A stretch of 64,000 nucleotides of DNA from Dyella sp. RRB7. Lineage in GTDB: Bacteria > Pseudomonadota > Gammaproteobacteria > Xanthomonadales > Rhodanobacteraceae. The stretch is taken from positions 868,001 through 932,000 of the forward strand of contig NZ_JAKWJS010000001.1 of assembly GCF_022761115.1 (NCBI RefSeq). The letters run 5' to 3'. Position numbers and translations under genes: made by a program. Below are positions 1-8,635 of the stretch, piece after piece (positions within the stretch are counted from its first letter, which is position 1; every line of letters starts with the position of its first letter). Below the pieces are notes generated by a model that searched no databases, was not told where the DNA came from, and saw only the letters and a program-made list of their open reading frames with translations.

Positions 1-389
1 CCCGCGGGCAACGGTGGCAGCTGCGGCGCCTGGTCGGTGCCGTTGCCCGGCAGGAAACCCAGGTCGACCAGCAACAGGCGGTCGCCACCGTGCGGAAGGA
101 AAGGCGCATAGACTTCCACGCCGCCGCGCTGGTCGTGCTTCGGGTTGTCCAGCAGGTACTGCCGATCGGCGAGGTAGTGGCCCTGCACGCTTACCCGCGC
201 GATGGCGTTCGCGGGCGGCGCCATGGCCACCGCGGCGAACGCCTGCAGGGGCGCCGAATCCGCCGCGGCATACCGTCGCAGAAGTTGCTCCTTCTCGTCC
301 GCGCGATGCAGCTGCCACACGCCTAAGCGTATGAACAACAAGGCGCCGGCCACGGTAAGCAGCAGCGCGAACCATGACGGGCGGCGCAT
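1..389 (-). CDS. SURF1 family cytochrome oxidase assembly protein (5' part, runs off the window)
   Basis: The reverse strand from the ATG at 389 gives about 129 residues and continues past base 1. It opens MRRPSWFALLLTVAGALLF, a membrane segment, followed by WQLHRADEKEQLL, which matches the conserved start of SURF1 (tryptophan, Gln-Leu, Arg-Ala, Lys). Later come YLLDNPKHDQRGGVEVYAPF and LLVDLGFLPG, the usual extracytoplasmic SURF1 motifs. SURF1 is an inner-membrane protein needed for heme a insertion into subunit I of aa3 oxidase. Its position beside the ctaC-ctaD-ctaE genes fits that role. The C-terminal half, with the second membrane helix, lies outside the window. Confidence 0.85.
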   Translation of the reverse strand, partial: MRRPSWFALLLTVAGALLFIRLGVWQLHRADEKEQLLRRYAAADSAPLQAFAAVAMAPPANAIARVSVQGHYLADRQYLLDNPKHDQRGGVEVYAPFLPHGGDRLLLVDLGFLPGNGTDQAPQLPPLPA

Positions 390-457
390 CCACTTCACGC
401 GGAGGCACCGCGTACGGCCGCTATACTGCGGATGTCAAAGGCGTTCGGACCAATCAC

Positions 458-673
458 GTGGAAACCATCTACAAATATGCGCTGGTGATCCTGCTGCTGG
501 TGGTGCTGTTCAATCTCGGTCAGGCCCTGTATTTCATGATGACCGACAAGGACGGCAGCAAGCGCACGGTGTGGGCGTTGACCCGCCGCATCGGGTTGTC
601 GGTGCTGCTCATCCTGATGGTGGTATTCGGCATCTGGATGGGCTGGCTGCACCCGCACGGCGTGGGCCAGTAA
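458..673 (+). CDS. DUF2909 twin-transmembrane protein
   Basis: A 71-residue protein beginning at GTG 458 (VETIYKYALVILLLVV). It has two hydrophobic segments, about residues 7-25 and 45-62, separated by a short charged loop (MTDKDGSKRTVW). This is the size and layout of DUF2909 twin-transmembrane proteins, which sit between ctaE and SURF1 in many proteobacterial oxidase clusters. Here it lies between them, facing away from ctaE. The function is unknown; an assembly or stability role for the oxidase is only suggested by position. An in-frame ATG at 374 would give 99 residues, but the extra N-terminus is not hydrophobic and overlaps the SURF1 start, so I prefer the GTG. Confidence 0.75.
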   Translation: METIYKYALVILLLVVLFNLGQALYFMMTDKDGSKRTVWALTRRIGLSVLLILMVVFGIWMGWLHPHGVGQ

Positions 674-729
674 TTGTAGCGTTACGCTGCCGCGGGCGCC
701 TCGCTTGCGACATCCGGTTCAAGCCAAAC

Positions 730-758
730 AAAAAGCCCGCCGATAAGGCGGGCTTTTT
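730..758. terminator. Bidirectional rho-independent terminator between DUF2909 and ctaE
   Basis: Stem GCCCGCC / GGCGGGC with a 5-base loop (GATAA), flanked by an A-run on the left and a T-run on the right. It can therefore act on both strands. It lies 56 bp past the DUF2909 stop and 20 bp past the ctaE stop, which converge on it. Confidence 0.85.
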
Positions 759-777
759 GCTGCGGCGCAAGAGCGCT

Positions 778-1665
778 TCAAAGAATGTAGACGAACATGA
801 ACAGGCCCAGCCACACCACGTCGACGAAATGCCAGTACCAGGCCACGGCCTCGAAACCGAAGTGATGGTCCTTGGTGAAGTGGCCCTTGGCCACGCGCAG
901 CCAGATGATCGCCAGCATGATGGTGCCCAGCGTCACGTGCATGCCGTGGAAGCCGGTGAGCATGAAGAAGGTCGAACCGTAGACGCCGCTCTGCAGGGTC
1001 AGGTTGAGCTCCTTGTATGCCTCGATGTACTCGTGCGCCTGGAAGTACAGGAAGGTGGCGCCCAGCAGCACGGTGAAGCCCAGGAACAGCAGGATCTTGC
1101 CGCGATGACCGGCCTTCAGCGCGTGATGCGCGATGGTGATGGTCACGCTGGAGCTGAGCAGGATCAGCGTATTGAGCAGCGGCAGGCCCCACGGCGCCAC
1201 CGTCTCGAAGTTGCCGCCGATGCGGCCCGGGCCGCCACCGCCGCCAGCACCCCATGACGCGGCATAGTCGCTCCACAGGAACTGATGCGTCAGCACGCCA
1301 TGGCCCTCGCCGCCCAGCCACGGCACCGCGAACATGCGGGCGTAGAACAGCGCGCCGAAGAAGGCACCGAAGAACATCACCTCGGAGAAGATGAACCACA
1401 TCATGCCCATGCGGAACGAGCGATCCACCTGGCTGTTGTAGCTGCCGGCCAGCGACTCGCGGATCACCGAGCGGAACCAGCCGAAGAACATCAGCAGGAT
1501 GCCGATGAAGCCGATCGCCAGCACCGTCTTGCCGAAGCTCGCCTCACCCGGAGGGGCGTTGAGCCAGTGCGCGGCACCGAACACGGTGATGAACATGACG
1601 ACCGCGGCCACGATCGGCCAATAGCTCTTGCTCGGAACGAAATATGCGTCTTGCTGCTGACCCAT
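778..1665 (-). CDS. ctaE: Cytochrome c oxidase subunit III
   Basis: A 295-residue membrane protein starting MGQQQDAYFVPSKSYWPIVAA. It contains family hallmarks including GMMWFIFSEVMFFGAFFGAL (the helix with the conserved glutamate), TGFHGMHVTLGTIML and WYWHFVDVVWLGLFMFVYIL at the C-terminus. Seven hydrophobic segments are visible, the usual number for subunit III. It stabilises the aa3 terminal oxidase and lines the oxygen entry path. It is the last gene of the minus-strand oxidase operon, 112 bp downstream of a 43-aa membrane-protein gene, and ends at the shared terminator. Length and motifs are normal. Confidence 0.96.
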   Translation of the reverse strand: MGQQQDAYFVPSKSYWPIVAAVVMFITVFGAAHWLNAPPGEASFGKTVLAIGFIGILLMFFGWFRSVIRESLAGSYNSQVDRSFRMGMMWFIFSEVMFFGAFFGALFYARMFAVPWLGGEGHGVLTHQFLWSDYAASWGAGGGGGPGRIGGNFETVAPWGLPLLNTLILLSSSVTITIAHHALKAGHRGKILLFLGFTVLLGATFLYFQAHEYIEAYKELNLTLQSGVYGSTFFMLTGFHGMHVTLGTIMLAIIWLRVAKGHFTKDHHFGFEAVAWYWHFVDVVWLGLFMFVYIL

Positions 1666-1777
1666 GGCGAGATCCCCGTGGATTTCTCTTGTTTACTTCC
1701 GCCCCCGCCGTATCGCGCGGGGAACTTCAACCCGCACCGCCTCACCGGCGCCACGGAGGAATACAACCGCGGACGTG

Positions 1778-1909
1778 TCAGGAGTACTTCAGTCCCTGCA
1801 GGAGCGAGAGGAGGAAGATCGCCAGGGCGATGGCGCCAAACACCATGACGGTGCGTCGCACTCCCCTTCGGCGCGTTTCCTCGATCGTTCCCTTCGACAA
1901 CTGGTTCAT
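1778..1909 (-). CDS. Small single-pass membrane protein in the oxidase operon (43 aa)
   Basis: An ATG at 1909 opens a 43-residue frame, MNQLSKGTIEETRRRGVRRT followed by a hydrophobic helix (about residues 21-38, VMVFGAIALAIFLLSLLQ) and GLKYS. The basic N-terminus and single helix predict an N-in membrane anchor. It lies between ctaD (stop 51 bp upstream) and ctaE. In many proteobacterial clusters this interval holds a tiny oxidase-associated protein followed by ctaG (Cox11). Here no ctaG follows. I do not recognise a named family; an oxidase assembly role is inferred only from position. Confidence 0.6.
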   Translation of the reverse strand: MNQLSKGTIEETRRRGVRRTVMVFGAIALAIFLLSLLQGLKYS

Positions 1910-1960
1910 CCGACTCGTTTCCCGCCCGCCCCGGCCAACGCCCAGGCGGTGATGCGTGTA

Positions 1961-3577
1961 TCAGTCTTCGTCGTGGCCATGGGCCAGGTCTTCGGGATGG
2001 ATCACCGGCGGCACCTCGAAGGTATGGAACGGCGCCGGCGACGGCACCGTCCACTCCAGGCCCTTGGCGCCTTCCCATACACGGTCGGTGGCCTTCTTCT
2101 TGGAGAACCACACGGTGTGGATGATCACGCCGAGGAAGATCAGCTGCGAGGCGCCGAACAGGAAGCCGCCGATGGAGCTGATCATGTTGAAGTTGGCGAA
2201 CGCGACGTTGTAGTCGGGGATGCGGCGCGGCATGCCGGCCAAGCCCAGGAAGTGCTGCGGGAAGAACAGCACATTCACCCAGATCACGCTGTTCCAGAAA
2301 TGGATCTTGCCCCACGTCTCGGAATACATGTGGCCGGTCCACTTCGGCAGCCAGTAGTAGGTGGCCGCGATGACCGCGAAGATCGCGCCGGTCACCAGCA
2401 CGTAGTGGAAGTGCGCCACCACGAAGTAGGTGTCGTGATACTGGAAGTCGGCCGGCGCCAGCGCCAGCATCAGGCCGGAGAAGCCGCCGATGGTGAACAG
2501 GATCACGAAGGCGACCGCGAACAGCATCGGGGTCTCGAAGGTCATCGAGCCGCCCCACATGGTGCTGACCCAGTTGAACACCTTCACGCCGGTCGGCACC
2601 GCGATCAGCATGGTGGCGTACATGAAGAAGATCTCGCCGCCCAACGGCAAGCCCACCGCGAACATGTGGTGCGCCCACACGATGAACGACAGGAAGGCGA
2701 TCGAGGCGATCGCGAACACCATCGCCTTGTAGCCAAAGATCGGCTTGCGCGCGAAGGTCGGGATGATCTCGGACACCAGGCCAAAGGCCGGCAGGATCAT
2801 GATGTAGACCTCGGGGTGACCGAAGAACCAGAAGATGTGCTGGAACAGCACCGGGTCGCCACCGCCAGCCGCATTGAAGAAGCTGGTGCCGAAGTACTTG
2901 TCGGTAAGCAGCATGGTCACCGCACCGGCCAGCACCGGCATCACCGCGATCAGCAGGAACGCCGTGATCAGCCAGCTCCACACGAACACCGGCATCTTGA
3001 GCAGATCCATGCCCGGCGCGCGCATGTTGAGGATGGTGGCGATGATGTTGATCGCACCCATGATGGAGCTGATGCCCATCAGGTGGACCGCGAACACCAC
3101 GTAGGCGATCGAGCTGCCCTGCAGCGACAGCGGCGGGTACATGGTCCAGCCACCGGCCGGGCCGCCGCCCGGCAGGAACAGGGTGGACAGCAGCAGCGCG
3201 AACGCGAACGGCAGGATCCAGAACGACAGGTTGTTCATGCGCGGCAGCGCCATGTCCGGCGCACCGATCATCAGCGGGATCATCCAGTTGCCCAGTCCCA
3301 CGAAGGACGGCATCACCGCGCCGAAGATCATGACCAGCGCATGCATGGTGGTCATTTCGTTGAAGAAGTACGGCTGCACCAGCTGCATGCCGGGCTTGAA
3401 CAGCTCGGCGCGAATCACCATGGCGAAGCTGCCGCCGATGAAGAACATCAGCAGCGAGAACACCAGGTACAGCGTGCCGATGTCCTTATGGTTGGTGGAC
3501 ATGCACCAGCGCACGAAGAAGTTCTTGGGCGCGCCGTGATGGTCGTCGTGGTGATCGTGGGTGGCTGCGTGGGCCAT
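1961..3577 (-). CDS. ctaD: Cytochrome c oxidase subunit I (aa3 type, A-family)
   Basis: A 538-residue heme-copper oxidase catalytic subunit, starting at MAHAATHDHH. Visible signatures are MSTNHKDIGTLYLVFSL near the N-terminus, the low-spin heme ligand H79 in TTMHALVMIFG, the D-channel region GLGNWMIPLMIGAPDMALP, the CuB and cross-linked His-Tyr motif WFFGHPEVYIMILP, and HFHYVLVTGAIFA carrying the later heme ligands. The form GHPEVY places it in the A1 subfamily. It reduces oxygen to water and pumps protons in the inner membrane. The ATG at 3577 fits the family length. The frame stays open upstream, but that stretch is not oxidase-like. ctaC ends 47 bp upstream. Confidence 0.97.
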   Translation of the reverse strand: MAHAATHDHHDDHHGAPKNFFVRWCMSTNHKDIGTLYLVFSLLMFFIGGSFAMVIRAELFKPGMQLVQPYFFNEMTTMHALVMIFGAVMPSFVGLGNWMIPLMIGAPDMALPRMNNLSFWILPFAFALLLSTLFLPGGGPAGGWTMYPPLSLQGSSIAYVVFAVHLMGISSIMGAINIIATILNMRAPGMDLLKMPVFVWSWLITAFLLIAVMPVLAGAVTMLLTDKYFGTSFFNAAGGGDPVLFQHIFWFFGHPEVYIMILPAFGLVSEIIPTFARKPIFGYKAMVFAIASIAFLSFIVWAHHMFAVGLPLGGEIFFMYATMLIAVPTGVKVFNWVSTMWGGSMTFETPMLFAVAFVILFTIGGFSGLMLALAPADFQYHDTYFVVAHFHYVLVTGAIFAVIAATYYWLPKWTGHMYSETWGKIHFWNSVIWVNVLFFPQHFLGLAGMPRRIPDYNVAFANFNMISSIGGFLFGASQLIFLGVIIHTVWFSKKKATDRVWEGAKGLEWTVPSPAPFHTFEVPPVIHPEDLAHGHDED

Positions 3578-3624
3578 GCCTTGCACCTCTACCTGAATGC
3601 GGAAACTGTGGACGAGCTGATCAA

Positions 3625-4578
3625 TCAGCCCTGATGGCCCTGAGAAACGGGTGCGTCGGTAGCCTGCGCGGTGGCGGGCGCGGCAGCGGTCGAAGCGGCC
3701 GCCGGCGCAGCCGGTGCCGGCTGCGTGGCCTGCGCCTGCTGCTGCGCCAACCACTGTTCGAACTCGGCCTTGGGCACGGCCTTGACCACGATCGGCATGA
3801 AGCCGTGATCCTGGCCGCACAACTCGGCGCACTGGCCGCGGTACTCACCCGGTTCCTTGATGTTGGTCCAGGCCGCGTTGACGATGCCCGGGATGGCATC
3901 CATCTTCCAGCCCAGCTGCGGCACCCACCACGAATGGATCACGTCGCCGGCGGTGATCACGAAGCGGATCTTGGTGCCCACCGGCACCACCAGCGGCTTG
4001 TCCACGTTGATCAGGTAGGTGTTGTAGCCATCCACCTTCACCGCGCTCGGGTCCAGGCCCGAATCGAGCTGGCGCGTCTCGTCGCTCTCGCGGTCGAGCT
4101 TGGACATGAAGCCGACCTTCTCGATCGCCTTGCCCTTGTAGTCGACGTAGTCGTAGCGCCACTTCCACTGGTAGCCGGTGATCTTTACGGTCATCTCCGA
4201 GCCGGTGGTGTCGGCGAAGGTACGCAGGCCGCCGGTGGCCAGGTAGGCCAGCACGATCAGGATGACTACCGGAATGGTGGTCCAGACGATTTCAAGCGTG
4301 GTGTTGTGCGACCACTTCTCGGCCACCGCGCCGCGCGATTTGCGGAAGCGGAACATGGCGATGAACATCGCACCGAACACCAGGATGCCGATGACGACGC
4401 AGACACCCAGCGCGACGTTGTTGAGGAAGTACGGCTCCGGGGACCACTCGGATACGCCGCGCGTCATGTTCAACTGTCCTGGCTGCGGATTGGCGAACGC
4501 CACGCCGCCGAACATTGCGAGAGCGAAGAGTGCGCATGCCGCGACTGCCCGCTTGATACCGCCACCGCCAGATGTCAT
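3625..4578 (-). CDS. ctaC: Cytochrome c oxidase subunit II (CuA subunit)
   Basis: A 317-residue precursor beginning MTSGGGGIKRAVAACALFAL, with a signal peptide of about 27 residues and two membrane helices (around NNVALGVCVVIGILVFGAM and VWTTIPVVILIVLAYLA). The periplasmic cupredoxin domain carries the binuclear CuA site CAELCGQDHGFMPIVV, with both Cys, the His and the Met present, and the aromatic electron-entry segment YQWKWRYDY. The C-terminus is an Ala/Pro-rich tail with no fused cytochrome c. It accepts electrons from cytochrome c and passes them to subunit I. It is followed by ctaD after 47 bp and preceded by a DUF2244 gene 19 bp away. Confidence 0.96.
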   Translation of the reverse strand: MTSGGGGIKRAVAACALFALAMFGGVAFANPQPGQLNMTRGVSEWSPEPYFLNNVALGVCVVIGILVFGAMFIAMFRFRKSRGAVAEKWSHNTTLEIVWTTIPVVILIVLAYLATGGLRTFADTTGSEMTVKITGYQWKWRYDYVDYKGKAIEKVGFMSKLDRESDETRQLDSGLDPSAVKVDGYNTYLINVDKPLVVPVGTKIRFVITAGDVIHSWWVPQLGWKMDAIPGIVNAAWTNIKEPGEYRGQCAELCGQDHGFMPIVVKAVPKAEFEQWLAQQQAQATQPAPAAPAAASTAAAPATAQATDAPVSQGHQG

Positions 4579-4597
4579 GTCTGCACCTTTGTTGAAC

Positions 4598-5083
4598 CTA
4601 CCTGCGCTGCTGTTGATTGAACTCCGCCAGCAGCACCATGAGTTTCCTTGACAGCTCGGCACGTTCCTCTTCCCCCAGGAATGCTCCGATTTCCAGCTCC
4701 CGTCCATGCGACGTCAGCAACAAGCGCCCCCTGTCCCTGCCGGCCTGCAGCCTCACCTTCACCCAATACGGCTGAAAGCGCACGCTGCGACGACCTGGCA
4801 GGAATTGCACCTCCAGCGACGATTCGTCGAGGGTGATGCGTTCGCCGCGATCGCCGGCCCGCCAGGCCACGCCCAAGGCGAAAGCCACCGCGGAAGACTC
4901 GACCAGGGCGAACAACGGGGCAAAGACGTTGCCCTGCCATGCCCCCAACCCGGCCGTCGTCAGCGCCAACGCCGCCAGCACCCCAATCAACCGACGCAGA
5001 TCGCGGTGGCTCAGCGCACGATTGGGCTTGAGCCACATCGTTGCGCACGGCAAGCCGGCCGCTGCTGGTCGAAGCACGATCAT
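4598..5083 (-). CDS. DUF2244 membrane protein preceding ctaC
   Basis: About 161 residues from the ATG at 5083 (MIVLRPAAAGLPCATMWLKP). The segment LKPNRALSHRDLRRLIGVLA and the following two close hydrophobic helices (about residues 38-75) match the DUF2244 layout. The C-terminal half is a polar beta-rich domain including LPGRRSVRFQPYWVKVRL and GEEERAELSRKLMVLLAEF. DUF2244 proteins commonly precede oxidase subunit II genes; their function is unknown. An alternative in-frame ATG at 5116 would add 11 residues. It is probably the first gene of the oxidase operon. Confidence 0.75.
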   Translation of the reverse strand: MIVLRPAAAGLPCATMWLKPNRALSHRDLRRLIGVLAALALTTAGLGAWQGNVFAPLFALVESSAVAFALGVAWRAGDRGERITLDESSLEVQFLPGRRSVRFQPYWVKVRLQAGRDRGRLLLTSHGRELEIGAFLGEEERAELSRKLMVLLAEFNQQQRR

Positions 5084-5398
5084 GGGGATCCGGCGTGCCT
5101 GGAACGCAGGCATGATAGGCCGCGACGACGTCGATGGGCAAGAATGACGCAGGTGCTTGATTTGAAGCGAGGATGAATGCGCGGCGCGGTGATGGTGGCC
5201 CACAGGTGTGGCCATTTGTCACAGGGGTCATGGGCGAGGAACCGAACCCGGGAATGCGTCCCGCCACTCATCCCACATATAGATGCACGCCACCTCGCCA
5301 CGGCGTGCGGCATCGCAACACCCCATACGGATGCGTGCACTCCCCCCCACGCGTACAATCCGCCGATTCCCCGCCCCGCTATTGCTTCGGCTAATTCA
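5084..5398. other. Divergent intergenic region between the oxidase operon and putA
   Basis: This 315-bp stretch separates the divergent DUF2244/ctaC operon and putA and should hold both promoters. A TACAAT hexamer (5354-5359), 40 bp before the putA GTG, is a possible minus-10 element, but no good minus-35 partner is visible. The frame of putA stays open through this region without resembling a PutA DNA-binding domain. No other gene or clear repeat is visible. Confidence 0.4.
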
Positions 5399-8300
5399 GT
5401 GACCCAACCCATACTCAGCCCCGAACTCCCCACCGGTGTCGAGCCGGCCCGTGCGCGCATCACCGCCGCCTGGCTGCGCGACGAAACCGAAGCGGTCAAC
5501 GACCTGCTGGCCCAGGCCACCTTGCCGCCGGTCGAGCGCGAAAAGGTGATCGACCTGGCCGCCGACCTGGTGTCGCGCGTGCGCCTGCGCGCCAAGGACC
5601 AGAGCGCGGTCGAATCCTTCATGCGCCAGTACGACCTGTCCTCGGAAGAAGGCGTGCTGCTGATGTGCGTGGCCGAAGCCTTGCTGCGCATCCCCGACAA
5701 GGGCACCGCCGACAAGCTGATCCGCGACAAGCTGGGCGATGCCGACTGGAAGAAGCACCTTGGCCAGAGCGAGTCGCTGTTCGTCAACGTCTCCACCTGG
5801 GGCCTGATGCTTACCGGCAAGTTGGTGACGCTGTCGGAAGAAACCCGCCACGACTTCACCGGCGCGCTGCGTCGCCTGGTCGGCCGCGCGGGCGAGCCGG
5901 CCATTCGCCTGGCCGTGCGCCAGGCCATGCGCATCATGGGCCACCAGTTCGTGATGGGTCGCACCATCGGCGAAGCGCTGGACCGTTGCGCGCAGAAGGA
6001 ATACGCGGTGTACCGCTATTCCTACGACATGCTCGGCGAATCGGCGCTCACCAGCGAAACCGCCGAGCGCTACCAGCAGGATTACCGCAACGCCATCGCC
6101 GCGATCGGTTCGCGCGGTCCGTTCGCCAACCACACCGATGCGCCGTCGATCTCGGTGAAGCTGTCCGCGCTGCATCCGCGCTACGAAGTGGCCAAGCGCG
6201 AGATCGCCCGCCGCGACCTCACCGCCAAGCTGCTGGAGCTGTCGCAGCTGGCGATGAAGTACGGCATCGCGCTGTCGGTCGATGCGGAAGAAGCCGATCG
6301 CCTGGAACTGTCGCTGGACATCATCGGCGACGTGTTCGCGCATCCCTCGCTCGAAGGCTGGAATGGCCTCGGCATCGTGGTGCAGGCCTACTCCAAGCGC
6401 ACGCCGTTCGTGATCGACTGGCTGATCGAAACCGCGCGCGCCAGCCGCCGCCGCTGGTACGTGCGCCTGGTGAAGGGCGCCTACTGGGACGCCGAGGTCA
6501 AGCGCGCGCAGGAAAACGGCCTGGCCGGCTATCCGGTGTATACGCGCAAGCCGAACACCGACGTGTCCTACCTCGCCTGCGCCCGCAAGCTGTTCGATGC
6601 CGGGGTGGAACTGATCTACCCGCAGTTCGCCACGCACAACGCGCACACCATCGCCGCCGTGCATCACACCGCGCAGGGCCGTCCGTACGAGTACCAGCGC
6701 CTGCACGGCATGGGCACGGACCTCTACGCCGAAGTGATCGGCAAGCAGAACCTCAACGTGCCCTGCCGCGTGTACGCGCCGGTGGGCACGCATGAAGACC
6801 TGCTGCCCTACCTGGTGCGCCGCCTGCTGGAAAACGGCGCCAACACCAGCTTCGTCAACCGCGTGGTCGACGAAACGCTGCCGGTGCGCGAACTGGTCGC
6901 CGATCCGTGCGAAACGGTGCGCTCCTTTGCCTCCATCCCCCACCCGCGCATTCCGCTGCCGGTGAATCTCTATGGTGACAATTCTGCGCAAGCGCAGAGT
7001 TCAAATTTCGTATCCAGGAAGAATTCCATGGGCGTCAACTTCTCCAACGACAACGAACTGAAGGCCCTCGCCGAGGCCATCCAGGCCAAGTCCGGCCCGT
7101 GGACCGCCGAACCGCTGGTGCCGGGCGCCCGCAGCACCGGCGCCACCGTGCAGGTGACCAACCCGGCCGACCGCCGCCAGGTGGTGGGCAGCTACGTCAC
7201 CGCCGACAGCGCCACCGTGGACAAGGCGCTGGCCAACGCCGTCGCCGCCCAGCCCGGCTGGGATCGCCTGCCGGCCGCCAGCCGCGCCGCGATTCTTGAA
7301 CATGCGGCGGAACAACTTGAAGCGCGTCGCGGCGAGTTCATCGCCCTGTGCGTGCGCGAGGCGGGCAAGAGCCTGCCCGACGCCGTCGCCGAAATCCGCG
7401 AGGCCGCCGACTTCCTGCGTTACTACGCCGCCATGTCGCGCCGCCTGTTCGGTCATCCCGAGCAGTTGCCCGGCCCCACCGGCGAGAGCAACCAGCTGTT
7501 CCTGAACGGTCGCGGCGTGTTCGTGTGCATCAGCCCGTGGAACTTCCCGCTGGCGATCTTCCTGGGCCAGGTCAGCGCCGCGCTCGCCGCCGGCAACGCC
7601 GTGATCGCCAAGCCGGCCGAGCAGACCAGCCTGATCGGCCATGCCGCGGTGAAGCTGCTGCACGACGCCGGCGTGCCGGCCGAGGTGCTGCAGTACCTGC
7701 CGGGCGATGGCGCCACCGTCGGCGCCGCGCTCACCCGCGACCCGCGCGTGGCCGGCGTGGCCTTCACCGGCTCCACCGAAACCGCCTGGGCGATCAACCG
7801 CGCGCTGGCCGCGCGCAATGCGCCGATCGCCGCGCTGATCGCCGAGACCGGCGGCCAGAACGCGATGATCGCCGACTCCTCCGCGCTGCCCGAGCAGATC
7901 GTCAAGGACGTGATCGCCTCCGCCTTCCAGTCCGCCGGCCAGCGCTGCTCGGCCGCGCGCGTGCTGTTCGTGCAGGAAGACATCGCCGACAAGGTGTGCG
8001 ACATGCTCGCCGGCGCCATGGCCGAGCTGAAGGTGGGCGACCCGGGCCAGCTGTCCACCGACGTGGGCCCGGTGATCGACGAGGACGCCAAGAAGATCCT
8101 GGTGGACCACGCCGCGCGCATGGACCAGGAAGCGAAGAAGATCGGCGAGGTGAGGCTGGACCCCGCCGCCACCGGCAACGGCACCTTCTTCGCGCCGCGC
8201 GCCTATGAGATCCCCTCGCTGTCCACGCTCACCCGCGAAGTGTTCGGCCCGGTGCTGCACGTGATCCGCTGGAAGGGCGACGAGCTGCAGAAAGTGGTCG

Positions 8301-8587
8301 ACGAGATCAACGCCACCGGCTACGGCCTCACGCTGGGCATCCATAGCCGCATCGACGACACCGTGGAGTTCATCCAGAGCCGCGCCCGCGTGGGCAACTG
8401 CTACGTCAACCGCAACCAGATCGGCGCGGTGGTCGGCGTGCAGCCGTTCGGCGGCGAAGGCCTGTCGGGCACCGGCCCCAAGGCCGGCGGCCCGCACTAC
8501 CTGCTGCGTTTTGCCGGCGAGCGCACGCTCACCATCAACACCACCGCCGCGGGCGGCAACGCCTCGCTGCTGACCATCGGCGAATAA
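5399..8587 (+). CDS. putA: Bifunctional proline dehydrogenase / L-glutamate-gamma-semialdehyde dehydrogenase
   Basis: About 1062 residues from GTG 5399 (VTQPILSPELPTGVEPARAR). The FAD-dependent proline dehydrogenase domain spans about residues 130-480 and includes AIALSVDAEEADRLELS-like core strands and YVRLVKGAYWDAEVKRAQEN. The NAD-dependent aldehyde dehydrogenase domain spans about 590-1050, with general base E816 in ETGGQNAMI, catalytic C850 in SAGQRCSAAR, and VAFTGSTETAW. It converts proline to glutamate with substrate channelling. The length and absence of a ribbon-helix-helix N-terminus mark a non-regulatory PutA. The GTG has no strong ribosome binding site, so the start is the least certain part. 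Confidence 0.95.
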   Translation: MTQPILSPELPTGVEPARARITAAWLRDETEAVNDLLAQATLPPVEREKVIDLAADLVSRVRLRAKDQSAVESFMRQYDLSSEEGVLLMCVAEALLRIPDKGTADKLIRDKLGDADWKKHLGQSESLFVNVSTWGLMLTGKLVTLSEETRHDFTGALRRLVGRAGEPAIRLAVRQAMRIMGHQFVMGRTIGEALDRCAQKEYAVYRYSYDMLGESALTSETAERYQQDYRNAIAAIGSRGPFANHTDAPSISVKLSALHPRYEVAKREIARRDLTAKLLELSQLAMKYGIALSVDAEEADRLELSLDIIGDVFAHPSLEGWNGLGIVVQAYSKRTPFVIDWLIETARASRRRWYVRLVKGAYWDAEVKRAQENGLAGYPVYTRKPNTDVSYLACARKLFDAGVELIYPQFATHNAHTIAAVHHTAQGRPYEYQRLHGMGTDLYAEVIGKQNLNVPCRVYAPVGTHEDLLPYLVRRLLENGANTSFVNRVVDETLPVRELVADPCETVRSFASIPHPRIPLPVNLYGDNSAQAQSSNFVSRKNSMGVNFSNDNELKALAEAIQAKSGPWTAEPLVPGARSTGATVQVTNPADRRQVVGSYVTADSATVDKALANAVAAQPGWDRLPAASRAAILEHAAEQLEARRGEFIALCVREAGKSLPDAVAEIREAADFLRYYAAMSRRLFGHPEQLPGPTGESNQLFLNGRGVFVCISPWNFPLAIFLGQVSAALAAGNAVIAKPAEQTSLIGHAAVKLLHDAGVPAEVLQYLPGDGATVGAALTRDPRVAGVAFTGSTETAWAINRALAARNAPIAALIAETGGQNAMIADSSALPEQIVKDVIASAFQSAGQRCSAARVLFVQEDIADKVCDMLAGAMAELKVGDPGQLSTDVGPVIDEDAKKILVDHAARMDQEAKKIGEVRLDPAATGNGTFFAPRAYEIPSLSTLTREVFGPVLHVIRWKGDELQKVVDEINATGYGLTLGIHSRIDDTVEFIQSRARVGNCYVNRNQIGAVVGVQPFGGEGLSGTGPKAGGPHYLLRFAGERTLTINTTAAGGNASLLTIGE

Positions 8588-8597
8588 GCGCGACCAT

Positions 8598-8621
8598 GGG
8601 CCGGCGCCAACGCGCCGGCCC
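8598..8621. terminator. GC-rich hairpin after putA
   Basis: A perfect 9-bp stem, GGGCCGGCG / CGCCGGCCC, with a 6-base loop lies 11 bp past the putA stop and 15 bp before the next start. There is no T-tract, so it may be only an mRNA-stabilising or attenuating hairpin and not a full terminator. The downstream gene could be partly co-transcribed. Confidence 0.45.
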
Positions 8622-8635
8622 GATCGGGAGATGCC

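Noticed and set aside
1491-2981. A long minus-strand frame that might have been a ctaG gene between ctaD and ctaE
   Set aside because: It overlaps ctaD in another frame and shows no Cox11 motif, so it is a shadow; ctaG is really absent here.
1664-3634. Long open frame on the plus strand antisense to ctaD
   Set aside because: High G+C leaves antisense frames open. The translation is His/Arg/Glu-rich without any family pattern, and ctaD is unmistakable.
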